Shown: positions 23,548-31,457 of the stretch, one piece after another | How the letters are laid out: each line of letters opens with the position of its first letter | Position numbering within the stretch: the first letter of the stretch is position 1 | Origin: UBA947 sp031550975 | GTDB lineage: Bacteria > Cyanobacteriota > Vampirovibrionia > Gastranaerophilales > Gastranaerophilaceae | NCBI GenBank assembly: GCA_031550975.1 | Contig: JAVBOC010000008.1 | Location: 1-64,000, forward strand | Direction: 5' to 3' | DNA length: 64,000 nt | Translations under genes and position numbers: made by a program | Notes under the pieces: model-generated | Database searches by the model: none | What the model was told of the DNA's origin: nothing | The model's input: the letters and a program-made list of their open reading frames with translations, nothing else

Positions 23548-24606
23548 ATGGTAAGAATAGCAATAGACGCAATGGGAGGCGACCACGCTCCACACGAAAT
23601 CGTAGCAGGAGCAGTATGGGCTGCGCAGGATTATGGCGTAGCACTTGAATTGGTCGGAAAACAAGACCGCATTGAGCAAGAACTAGACAGAATTTCTAGC
23701 GAAGGCTTTTATTCTGACAAAGGAACAGGCGGAAAACAACGTCGTGTAAGAGTTGATTTGAGCAAACTTGATATCAAAGTTACTCACGCGAGCGAAACCA
23801 TTGAAATGGGCGAAGCTCCCGGACAAGCTATTCGTAAAAAGAAAAAATCCTCAATCGTTTTAGCCGTTGATGCGGTAGCAACAGGAAGTTCTGATGCGGT
23901 AGTCGCAGCAGGTTCAACCGGTGCAGCGATGGCATCAAGTTTGTTCGGCTTAGGCAGAATCCCTGGGATTGACCGTCCTGCGATTGCGATTACATTGCCA
24001 ACAATCAAAAAACCGATTGTTGTAATTGATGCGGGTGCAAACAGCAACTGTACGCCTGAAATGCTCTACCAATTTGCGGTTATGGGTTCAACTTTTTCTA
24101 AAAACGTTTTGGGAATCGAAAACCCGCGTGTTGGTGTTTTAAATATTGGGGAAGAAGCAGGCAAAGGTAACGAACTTGCGCAAGGTACTTACAAATTACT
24201 TGAAGAGCATGCTGACGGCAAATTGAACTTCGTCGGAAACATCGAAGGTAAAGAGATTTTCTTAAGCGTTTGCGACGTCATTGTTTGCGACGGATTTGTC
24301 GGAAACGTTGCATTGAAGGTTACAGAAGGCACTTCTTCAATGTTATTTAGAATGTTGAAACAAGAATTCAAATCAGATTTTGCCGGAAAAATCATCGGCT
24401 TGTTGGCAAAACCGTTTATGAAAAGAATTTATACAAAGATTAATTATGAAGAATTTGGCGGCGCGCTGCTTTTGGGAGTTAAGGGGATTACCGTTATATC
24501 TCACGGCAGAAGCAAGGCTTATGCGATTAAAAACGCTGTACGCGTTGCGAACGAAGCTGTCCAAACAGGGGTTAATGAGAAGATTGCAAAGTTCTACGAA
24601 AATTAA
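23548..24606 (+). CDS. plsX: Phosphate acyltransferase PlsX
   Basis: 352 aa. It makes acyl-phosphate from acyl-ACP for the PlsY route of phospholipid synthesis. Typical start IAIDAMGGDHAPHEIVAGAV, plus VAAGSTGAAMASSLFGLGRI, NIGEEAGKGNEL and VCDGFVGNVALKVTEG. Peripheral inner-membrane protein. A GAGAGGG Shine-Dalgarno is present. It is the second gene of the rpmF-plsX-fab block and its product feeds the PlsC-type step. Confidence 0.96.
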   Translation: MVRIAIDAMGGDHAPHEIVAGAVWAAQDYGVALELVGKQDRIEQELDRISSEGFYSDKGTGGKQRRVRVDLSKLDIKVTHASETIEMGEAPGQAIRKKKKSSIVLAVDAVATGSSDAVVAAGSTGAAMASSLFGLGRIPGIDRPAIAITLPTIKKPIVVIDAGANSNCTPEMLYQFAVMGSTFSKNVLGIENPRVGVLNIGEEAGKGNELAQGTYKLLEEHADGKLNFVGNIEGKEIFLSVCDVIVCDGFVGNVALKVTEGTSSMLFRMLKQEFKSDFAGKIIGLLAKPFMKRIYTKINYEEFGGALLLGVKGITVISHGRSKAYAIKNAVRVANEAVQTGVNEKIAKFYEN

Positions 24607-24632
24607 TTTTTCGTTGAGTAGGGAGTTTTACT

Positions 24633-26144
24633 GTGGAAGACGAATTCAAACCACAATTAGAAGCACCGAATTCTAAAGTGGCTGCTGCATTTAAAGCGAT
24701 TGCCGTTGTTGGAGTAATTATTTTGGTGGTGATTTCATTGGGTCTTTGTCTGTTACCTCAAAGTGTTTATGCAATGATAGCTATATATGTCATAGTGGTT
24801 GGTTTATACGGTCTTATAGGTCTTCCTTGTCTACTTTTCCTTCTTATTGTCTGTCTTTTAAAACTAAAAGCAGTAATTCCAACTTTTAAATCCCTGTCTG
24901 TTTTGACCAAAATCTGTTTTGTATTATTTTGGATTCCTCTATCCTTCCTGCTGTTTTCTTATGGAAGTTCAGTTTTGAGTATGAAGGGATATGATATAGA
25001 GCGAGCTTCGGGTCCCGTGCAGAAATATAAACGGGTTGTAAAATATTTGTACAAATACAAAAAAGAAAATGGAGTTTATCCGTCTGATTTGAATAGTTTG
25101 GATATAAAACTAACTTCTCCTGCGGGGTACACAACATATGATGAAGGTAAAAACTTCAAATTACAGACAAGCATGTGGTGGCCGGGTGGCAAGAAGAATA
25201 TGGAAGGGTATGTTTACTGTTCTTCAGGGAAATACTTCGGATGTCATCGTGATAGATATTATTCAAAAAAATTAGGAGATTGGTTTGGCAACAGAAATCA
25301 GTTGGGCATTGGAGCAGAGTTATGTAGCCCTGATGCCAAAATGCTTGTTGAAGATGACAAATTCATTATAAAAACAGATGACGGGACAGTGATTGAAAGT
25401 TTTGATATTAAGCAAATCATAAAAAACAATTCAGGCACATACATTCATGCAATTAGTAAAAGAAACACCTGGGACAACCCTGAAGAAAAATATTATAATG
25501 TGAGCCATATAATTAAATTGTCAAAAACAGACAGGTTTAAATGGATGAACACCGTGGTCAATAGAGTTCATGAAACAATGACTCCACCTGACCCTATAGA
25601 TTGTAAATTATATCTTGAGAACGGGAGTCCTTATCGTTATTGTGGCGAAGAGTACAACGAGAAGGTGAAAAGCAAAGGACAAGGCAAACACTGGGATTGG
25701 GAACATTTTTCATACCCAAATGTGTGTATGGAGGGTAAAAAAGTTGCAGATGTTCCAAAAGAAGGCAAAAATGACAACACAAAAGTTGAAACTTCAAAAC
25801 CTAAGCGAGCTCAAGGTTTATACCTCGGAAGAGAATATTGGTGTCTAAAAGATGGTATCAAGGCTCACAAAGTGGAAAAATTCCTAGTTCCTTCTGATGT
25901 TGACTGTTGGGCAGGAGCGAAGCTGGAATGCGAATCAAGAGGTTATAGTTTACCTTCATCGGAAGATCCGCATGATTTTCCTAGTGTTGCCAAATATTGT
26001 AGGGACGATGTAGCATACGGTGCTTGTTGGGCTGCAGATCCTAATGGCTATGGGGGTCATTGTGTAACAGCCGGTGGTGAGCTTCACTGCGGCGGTAATG
26101 AGCGCAGTAATACCGGATACAATGTTGTTTGCATGAAAAAATAA
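24633..26144 (+). CDS. Membrane protein with pseudopilin-like and Cys-rich C-terminal regions
   Basis: 503 aa from a GTG start with GGGAG upstream. Residues ~15-115 hold three hydrophobic segments. After them comes YLYKYKKENGVYPSDLNSLD, which resembles the region after the helix of GspG-type pseudopilins. The C-terminal ~100 residues are Cys-rich (VDCWAGAKLECESRGYSLPS, then NGYGGHCVTAGGELHCGG), like the prepilin at 20390, including a shared YGG-x-CVT stretch. The topology predicts a membrane-anchored protein with an exported, disulfide-bonded domain. It lies between plsX and fabH, an unusual intruder in a conserved pair. Function unknown. Confidence 0.6.
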   Translation: MEDEFKPQLEAPNSKVAAAFKAIAVVGVIILVVISLGLCLLPQSVYAMIAIYVIVVGLYGLIGLPCLLFLLIVCLLKLKAVIPTFKSLSVLTKICFVLFWIPLSFLLFSYGSSVLSMKGYDIERASGPVQKYKRVVKYLYKYKKENGVYPSDLNSLDIKLTSPAGYTTYDEGKNFKLQTSMWWPGGKKNMEGYVYCSSGKYFGCHRDRYYSKKLGDWFGNRNQLGIGAELCSPDAKMLVEDDKFIIKTDDGTVIESFDIKQIIKNNSGTYIHAISKRNTWDNPEEKYYNVSHIIKLSKTDRFKWMNTVVNRVHETMTPPDPIDCKLYLENGSPYRYCGEEYNEKVKSKGQGKHWDWEHFSYPNVCMEGKKVADVPKEGKNDNTKVETSKPKRAQGLYLGREYWCLKDGIKAHKVEKFLVPSDVDCWAGAKLECESRGYSLPSSEDPHDFPSVAKYCRDDVAYGACWAADPNGYGGHCVTAGGELHCGGNERSNTGYNVVCMKK

Positions 26145-26158
26145 ATTTATGATATAAT
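26129..26158 (+). promoter_or_regulatory. Promoter of fabH
   Basis: TTGCAT (26129-26134), 18-base spacer, and TATGATATAAT ending at 26158. The leader is about 50 nt with AGAGAGGG before the ATG at 26216. Confidence 0.55.
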
Positions 26159-26215
26159 TTGATTGTGTAGAGTCTACACTTAAATGTTCAATTAGCAGAG
26201 AGGGATGAAAAATAA

Positions 26216-27214
26216 ATGAAACCATTAAGAATTGCGGGTGTTGGTTACAGTGTGCCGGATACGGTTGTAACTAATGACGATTTAACAAAATTATACGATA
26301 CTTCTGACGAGTGGATTTACACACGTACAGGGATTAAAGAAAGACGCCTAGTTTCCGGTGACCAGGACGCGGCGGATTTAGGCTACGAAGCAGCGAAAAA
26401 TGCCATTGCAAAATCAGGAATTAAAGCAGAAGATATAGATTTAATTATCGCAGCGTCTTCAGCTCCACCTGACTTATATCCTGCGATTGCTTGTAATATT
26501 CAAGCAAGACTTGGGATTGAAAGAGAAATCCCTGCGTTTGATATCACAGCGGCATGTTCAGGATTAATCTACGGACTTCAAATTGCAAGAGGTTTTATCG
26601 GTTCAGGAATCTATAAAAACATATTGATTGTTGCAACTGATAACAACTCAAGACTTGTTGACTGGACTGATCGCGGAACGTCAATTTTATTCGGCGACGG
26701 CGCGGGCGCAATGGTCGTAACCGAATCAGAGGACGGCGTTGACGATATTTTAGCGATTGATATTCTTGCAAAAGGTTCAATCGGCGAGTACATCACGTTC
26801 TCAATCCCGGGTAAAAACTGCCCGTTGGTTGAGCCGTGTACTGAAAAACCGTCCCATATTTATATGAACGGTAAAGAAGTTTACAAATTCGTTGTAAAAG
26901 TTGTGCCGGAATATGTTGATAAATGTTTAGAGAAAGCTGGTTTGACAGCGGAAGACGTGGATTACTTAATCCCTCACCAGGCAAACCAACGGATTATCGA
27001 AGCTGTTCAAAGCCGTTTGGGCTATAGCGACGAAAAAGTTGTAAGTAATATTGCTTACTACGGAAATACTTCTGCAGCATCAATTCCAATTGCACTTGCT
27101 GAAGGCGTTGAAACCGGTAAAGTAAAACTCGGTACAACAGCAATCCTTTGCGGCTTCGGAGCTGGTATGACCTGGGGCGCAGCGATTGTAAGATTAAGAG
27201 AAGGAATTTGTTAG
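26216..27214 (+). CDS. fabH: 3-oxoacyl-ACP synthase III
   Basis: 332 aa. It starts fatty-acid synthesis by condensing acetyl-CoA with malonyl-ACP. Catalytic Cys is in AACSGLIYGLQIA near residue 113; His in LIPHQANQRII near 256; Asn in GNTSAASIPIAL near 286. N-terminal RIAGVGYSVPDTVVTNDDL is typical. It has its own promoter after the intruding membrane-protein gene, and an element B copy starts 2 bases after its stop. Confidence 0.97.
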   Translation: MKPLRIAGVGYSVPDTVVTNDDLTKLYDTSDEWIYTRTGIKERRLVSGDQDAADLGYEAAKNAIAKSGIKAEDIDLIIAASSAPPDLYPAIACNIQARLGIEREIPAFDITAACSGLIYGLQIARGFIGSGIYKNILIVATDNNSRLVDWTDRGTSILFGDGAGAMVVTESEDGVDDILAIDILAKGSIGEYITFSIPGKNCPLVEPCTEKPSHIYMNGKEVYKFVVKVVPEYVDKCLEKAGLTAEDVDYLIPHQANQRIIEAVQSRLGYSDEKVVSNIAYYGNTSAASIPIALAEGVETGKVKLGTTAILCGFGAGMTWGAAIVRLREGIC

Positions 27215-27215
27215 C

Positions 27216-27293
27216 GGATTTTGGCAAGGCTGACCGAAGGGAACGCCGTCCAAGTGAGGCGGATGTTACTCCGCCGAACTGCCAATAATCCAA
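27216..27293 (+). repeat. Element B copy 3
   Basis: 78 bp from GGATTTTGGC to GCCAATAATCCAA, with an internal GCGGATGTTACTCCGC inverted repeat. It lies between fabH and fabD. Confidence 0.8.
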
Positions 27294-27380
27294 GACAGCC
27301 AAACGTAAGTTTGGATCAATATACGGGGTAGGTTGCTTAGAATTGCGACGATTCTTGTATTTGGGGCAAATGAAAATTAT

Positions 27381-27392
27381 ACCAATATTGGT
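27381..27392. promoter_or_regulatory. 12-bp perfect palindrome ahead of fabD
   Basis: ACCAATATTGGT lies 14 bases upstream of the fabD start, next to an AT-rich -10-like ATTATACC. Placement fits a repressor operator; no cognate regulator is identified. Confidence 0.35.
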
Positions 27393-27406
27393 GAACAGGA
27401 GAAACA

Positions 27407-28333
27407 ATGAGTAAAATAGCATTTATATTCCCGGGGCAGGGTTCTCAGGCTGTTGGCATGGGAAAAGATTTATATGAAAATAATGCGGCGGCTAAAGCGG
27501 TTTTTGATTCTGCCGGCGAGCGGATTAAAACCCTTTGTTTTGAAGGCCCGGAAGAGGACTTGAAACAAACGGTTAACACCCAGCCTGCAATCGTTGCAAC
27601 TTCAATCGCAGCACTAGAAGCACTACGTTCTGAGTGCGGCATTGAACCGACTTACGTTGCAGGACACAGTTTAGGCGAATATTGCGCGATGTACGCTGCA
27701 GGTATTATGAGTTTAGAAAATACCTTAAAGTTAATCCAAAAGCGTGCGGATTTGATGTCGCAGACAAAAGGTGGCGCGATGGCGGCAGTTTTGAACGCTG
27801 ACGAGGATATTATTAAATCAGCTCTTGTTGAAGCAAATAAAGTCGGCTATGTCGATGTTGCAAACTACAACTCACAAGCGCAGGTGGTAATTACAGGCGA
27901 CGAAGCCGCTGTTGCTAAAGCAGGCGAATTATTGCTCGCTGGCGGCGCAAAACGTGTTCTTCCGTTGGCTGTTTCAGGTGCTTTCCATTCAAAATTTATG
28001 GAAAATGCAGGCAATGAGTTCGCTAAATTTATCGCTGATGTTGAATTGAATGATGCTCAAGTTCCGGTGTTCACAAACGTTGACGCTGTTGCAACAACAG
28101 ACGCAGAAGATTTTAGAGCAAAAATGCCAAAACAGATTTATTCATCAGTTTATTGGACACAAACTGTTCAAAAAATGGTGGCTGACGGTGTTGATACTTT
28201 TATCGAAATCGGCCCGGGCAAAGTGCTTGCAGGTCTGGTGAAAAAAATAGCACCGGAAGCAAAAGTTTATAATGTATTTGACAAAGCGTCGCTCGACGCT
28301 CTTAAGGAGGAAATATGTCAGACAATAAAGTAG
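27407..28333 (+). CDS. fabD: Malonyl-CoA:ACP transacylase
   Basis: 308 aa. It transfers malonyl from CoA to ACP. FIFPGQGSQAVGMGKDLYE is at the N-terminus, nucleophile Ser in AGHSLGEYCAMYAAG near residue 87, Arg in QKRADLMS and His in AVSGAFHSKFM near 197. ACAGGAG precedes the start. The last 19 bases overlap fabG in another frame, suggesting translational coupling. Confidence 0.97.
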   Translation: MSKIAFIFPGQGSQAVGMGKDLYENNAAAKAVFDSAGERIKTLCFEGPEEDLKQTVNTQPAIVATSIAALEALRSECGIEPTYVAGHSLGEYCAMYAAGIMSLENTLKLIQKRADLMSQTKGGAMAAVLNADEDIIKSALVEANKVGYVDVANYNSQAQVVITGDEAAVAKAGELLLAGGAKRVLPLAVSGAFHSKFMENAGNEFAKFIADVELNDAQVPVFTNVDAVATTDAEDFRAKMPKQIYSSVYWTQTVQKMVADGVDTFIEIGPGKVLAGLVKKIAPEAKVYNVFDKASLDALKEEICQTIK

Positions 28334-29043
28334 CAATAGTAACCGGCGGTTCGCGCGGAATAGGTAAAGCATGTGCAATTGAACTTGCGGCATGCGGTTA
28401 TGATGTGGTTATAAACTATGCAGGCAATGAAGAAGCGGCAAACCAAACAGTTAAAGAAATTAAAGCACTTGGCGTTGAGGGCGAGGCTTTCAAGTTTGAC
28501 GTTGGAAACAAAGAAGTAACGGCTGAGGCGATGGCAAAAATTATCGAAAAATACGGCAGAGTTGATGTTTTAGTTAACAACGCAGGAATTACTCGCGACG
28601 GGCTTTTCATCAGAATGAGCGACGAGAATTGGGATGATGTTATCACAACGAATCTTTCAAGCGCGTTCTATGTTTCAAACCCTGTTGTAAAAATCATGAT
28701 GAAACAACGCAGCGGTGCAATTATTAATATGTCAAGCGTTGTGGGTGTTTACGGTAACGCAGGTCAGGCAAACTATTCAGCAGCAAAAGCCGGCTTAATC
28801 GGGTTTACCAAAACCTTAGCAAAAGAACTCGGTTCACGCGGAATCCGTGTTAACGCAATCGCACCGGGTTTTATTAACACCGACATGACGAAAGACCTTG
28901 ATACGTCAAAATTCACAGACTTTATCCCGTTGAAACGCATGGGCGAAGTTGAAGACATTGCTAAAACAGTTAAATTCTTAGCAGAAGACGGAACCTATAT
29001 AACAGGGCAAGTTATAGGGGTTGACGGCGGTCTTGTTATATAG
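28315..29043 (+). CDS. fabG: 3-oxoacyl-ACP reductase
   Basis: 242 aa short-chain dehydrogenase, NADPH-dependent ketoreductase of the elongation cycle. Nucleotide-binding TGGSRGIGKA at residues ~10-19, NNAGITRDGLF near 85, catalytic Ser in NMSSVVGVYGN, and Tyr-x3-Lys in NYSAAKAGLIGF near 150. The start lies inside the fabD end with AAGGAGG upstream. No terminator is seen before the acpP promoter. Confidence 0.97.
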   Translation: MSDNKVAIVTGGSRGIGKACAIELAACGYDVVINYAGNEEAANQTVKEIKALGVEGEAFKFDVGNKEVTAEAMAKIIEKYGRVDVLVNNAGITRDGLFIRMSDENWDDVITTNLSSAFYVSNPVVKIMMKQRSGAIINMSSVVGVYGNAGQANYSAAKAGLIGFTKTLAKELGSRGIRVNAIAPGFINTDMTKDLDTSKFTDFIPLKRMGEVEDIAKTVKFLAEDGTYITGQVIGVDGGLVI

Positions 29044-29080
29044 TAAAGTTTTTTTACAAACCTGTCCGTTGAACTATATT

Positions 29081-29091
29081 CATGTTATAAT
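29081..29091 (+). promoter_or_regulatory. Extended -10 promoter of acpP
   Basis: CATGTTATAAT (TGn plus TATAAT at 29086-29091), leader about 40 nt with GAGG upstream of the ATG at 29137. Confidence 0.55.
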
Positions 29092-29136
29092 TTCATTGGA
29101 TAGCAATATTATTTATTAGAATATGAGGAAAAAAAA

Positions 29137-29367
29137 ATGAGCACATTAGAAAAAGTAAAAAAAGTAGTAGTTGATCAATTAAGCGTTGATGAAGCTCTTG
29201 TAACTCCAGAAGCTAGCTTTACTGGTGATTTAGGCGCTGATTCATTGGACACAGTTGAATTGGTAATGGCTTTCGAAGAAGAATTCGGTTGCGAAATTCC
29301 TGACGAAGAAGCTGAAAAAATTCAAACAGTTCAAGACGCAGTTAACTACATTGACTCACATTCATAA
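29137..29367 (+). CDS. acpP: Acyl carrier protein
   Basis: 76 aa acidic four-helix protein. The phosphopantetheine Ser is in GADSLDTVELVMAFEEEFG near residue 37. It carries growing acyl chains for FabH, FabD, FabG and FabF. Own promoter and a terminator before fabF imply higher expression than the neighbours. Confidence 0.98.
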   Translation: MSTLEKVKKVVVDQLSVDEALVTPEASFTGDLGADSLDTVELVMAFEEEFGCEIPDEEAEKIQTVQDAVNYIDSHS

Positions 29368-29392
29368 TTTGACTGAGTCTTATTAAGATATT

Positions 29393-29431
29393 GAGGGTGA
29401 GATTTTATATGATTTTTCACCCTCATTTTTT
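29393..29431 (+). terminator. Terminator after acpP
   Basis: 8-bp stem GAGGGTGA / TCACCCTC with a 16-base loop, followed by ATTTTTTG. It lies between acpP and fabF; some readthrough would be needed if fabF has no promoter of its own. Confidence 0.75.
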
Positions 29432-29458
29432 GAAAAGCGGACAAGAAAAGGGAAGATA

Positions 29459-30721
29459 ATGACTAAAAGAAGAGTAGTAATCACTGGCCTTGGAGCAGTT
29501 ACGCCTTACGGTGTTGGGATAGATAAGTTTTGGAACGGTATTAAAGCAGGCAAAAGCGGTATCGACCATATTGCGCCGGGCGAACATATTGATTTGGAAA
29601 AAAACGTCGTAACAATAGGCGGCGAAGTTAAAGATTTCAATCCTGAAGATTATATTGATCCGAAAGAAGCAAAAAGAATGGACAGATTCATCCAGGTTGC
29701 GCTTGTTGCAGCGGATGAGGCTATTACGGATGCTAATATTCAGGAATTAAACGGCATTGACCCTTACCGTGTTGGAGTTATTGTTAGCTCTGCTGCGGGC
29801 GGATTTAGAACTTTTCAGGAAAACCACGTAAAAATTCTTGAAAAAGGGCCTAGCAAATGCTCACCATTTACTATCCCTGCGATGATTGTTAACATGCCAT
29901 CGGGCAAAATCTCAATCAAATACGGCTATAAAGGGCTAAATAAAGTTGTAATCTCAGCTTGTGCAACAGGTTCACACTCTGTGGGTGACGCGTTCCGTTC
30001 AATCCAGTACGGCGATGCGGATGTTATTGTTGCAGGTGGCGCGGAAGCTACCATTTGTGACGTTGGTGTGGGTGCTTTCTCAGCAGCCAGAACACTTTCA
30101 AAACGCAACGATGAGCCTCAAAAAGCTTCTCGTCCTTATGACATCGACCGTGATGGTTTTATTATGTCAGAAGGCGCGGCGGTATTAGTTTTAGAAGAAT
30201 ACGAGCATGCTAAAGCGCGTGGCGCAAAAATTTACGCTGAAGTTGTAGGATACGGTCAAACGGCTGATGCTTACGACGTTGTAGCACCTCATCCGGAAGG
30301 CGAAGGAGCGATTAAGGCGATGGAATTTGCGATTAAAGACGCTGGATTGCAACCGAAAGATATCCAGTATGTAAACGCTCACGGAACAAGCACGGGTTTA
30401 GGCGATATTGCTGAATCTCACGCGATTGCGAAAGTTTTTGGCGACAGAAAACAGAACCCTGATTTGTTAGTAAGTTCAACAAAAAGTATGCACGGCCACT
30501 TGCTTGGCGGCACGGGCGCGGTTGAAATCATCGCTTGTATTAAAGCTATTAACGAAGGCATTGTCCCACCAACAATCAACCTTGATAACCAGGATGAAGC
30601 GGTTGCAGACTTAGATTACGTACCACACAAGGCACGTGAGAAAAAGGTCTGTGCAGCACTTTCAAATTCATTCGGTTTCGGCGGACAAAACGCATCGCTT
30701 GTCCTCCAAGAAGTTAAGTAA
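29459..30721 (+). CDS. fabF: 3-oxoacyl-ACP synthase II
   Basis: 420 aa elongating ketosynthase. VVITGLGAVTPYGVGIDKFW at the start; active-site Cys in VISACATGSHSVGDAF near residue 166, His in NAHGTSTGLGD near 306 and His in MHGHLLGGTGAVE near 344; C-terminal SNSFGFGGQNASLVL. A GGGAAG Shine-Dalgarno is present. No fabZ or fabI is seen in the window, so dehydration and enoyl reduction are encoded elsewhere. Confidence 0.97.
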   Translation: MTKRRVVITGLGAVTPYGVGIDKFWNGIKAGKSGIDHIAPGEHIDLEKNVVTIGGEVKDFNPEDYIDPKEAKRMDRFIQVALVAADEAITDANIQELNGIDPYRVGVIVSSAAGGFRTFQENHVKILEKGPSKCSPFTIPAMIVNMPSGKISIKYGYKGLNKVVISACATGSHSVGDAFRSIQYGDADVIVAGGAEATICDVGVGAFSAARTLSKRNDEPQKASRPYDIDRDGFIMSEGAAVLVLEEYEHAKARGAKIYAEVVGYGQTADAYDVVAPHPEGEGAIKAMEFAIKDAGLQPKDIQYVNAHGTSTGLGDIAESHAIAKVFGDRKQNPDLLVSSTKSMHGHLLGGTGAVEIIACIKAINEGIVPPTINLDNQDEAVADLDYVPHKAREKKVCAALSNSFGFGGQNASLVLQEVK

Positions 30722-30751
30722 GTTTTGTAAACTTTCTTTAATATTTATTTT

Positions 30752-30785
30752 AAAACCTGTTCAATTTTATAATGGACAGGTTTTA
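30752..30785 (+). terminator. Terminator after fabF
   Basis: AAAACCTGTTCA / TGGACAGGTTTT stem (one G-U pair) with a 9-base loop, flanked by A and T runs. Confidence 0.75.
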
Positions 30786-30818
30786 AGTTTATATCAGAAA
30801 ACAAAAAAGGAAAAAGCT

Positions 30819-31442
30819 ATGATTTTACCAATATCCAAAATCAATGACAATTTTGTTTCTAAGTTAACACAATACTGCGAACATTCTTTCATCAAGGGCA
30901 AATCGACATCAGGACAGATTGTGGCACGATTGGTCCCTATGATAGAGAGAGCAACAGGTGTTAAAGGAAAAGCGATTTCTGCCAATGGTACAATTAAAAA
31001 AACTTTTATACAAGGTAAAAACACTTTAATATTATCAACTTTTGGAAGCACCAGCCCGGTAAGCATCGTATGGACCCAAGCAGAACGAAAAACAGTCGGA
31101 AATGTATGGCATGATAAATTGGTCAATATTTTTGTCAACCATGGTCAAAATGGTGAAATGCCTAAAATAGTTATCTCAAAACGATTAAAGCACTCAAATG
31201 GAGGGCAAGTTGTCAATTACTATGACCAAGGTACCCTTATGCTAAGAATGGTAACTATGCCTAATACTCTATTGCGAAGCATAGAGAATTACTTTAATAA
31301 ACAAGGCAATCCATATTATCGTCATATTGTGACAAATAAATGTTGTGCAGGAGCATTGGGTTGTGAAGATGAAACTCTTATAGGTTTATCGACAATGCCG
31401 AGTAAAAGACTTATGCAAGAAGGTTGGCAAGCAATTATTTAA
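30819..31442 (+). CDS. Hypothetical protein, 207 aa
   Basis: The start at 30819 is preferred because it follows the fabF terminator and has AAAAAAGGAAAAAGCT upstream; the open frame reaches back into fabF. It begins MILPISKINDNFVSKL. The body is a mixed alpha/beta sequence with basic stretches (VVNYYDQGTLMLRMVTMPN). A Cys pair (NKCCAGALGCEDE) lies near the C-terminus. No family is recognised. The N-terminal I-S-K-I-N-x-N-F pattern loosely resembles the starts of the proteins at 41494 and 51753. It converges with the helicase-nuclease gene, leaving 15 bases. Confidence 0.55.
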   Translation: MILPISKINDNFVSKLTQYCEHSFIKGKSTSGQIVARLVPMIERATGVKGKAISANGTIKKTFIQGKNTLILSTFGSTSPVSIVWTQAERKTVGNVWHDKLVNIFVNHGQNGEMPKIVISKRLKHSNGGQVVNYYDQGTLMLRMVTMPNTLLRSIENYFNKQGNPYYRHIVTNKCCAGALGCEDETLIGLSTMPSKRLMQEGWQAII

Positions 31443-31457
31443 TATAAAATAAGTATT

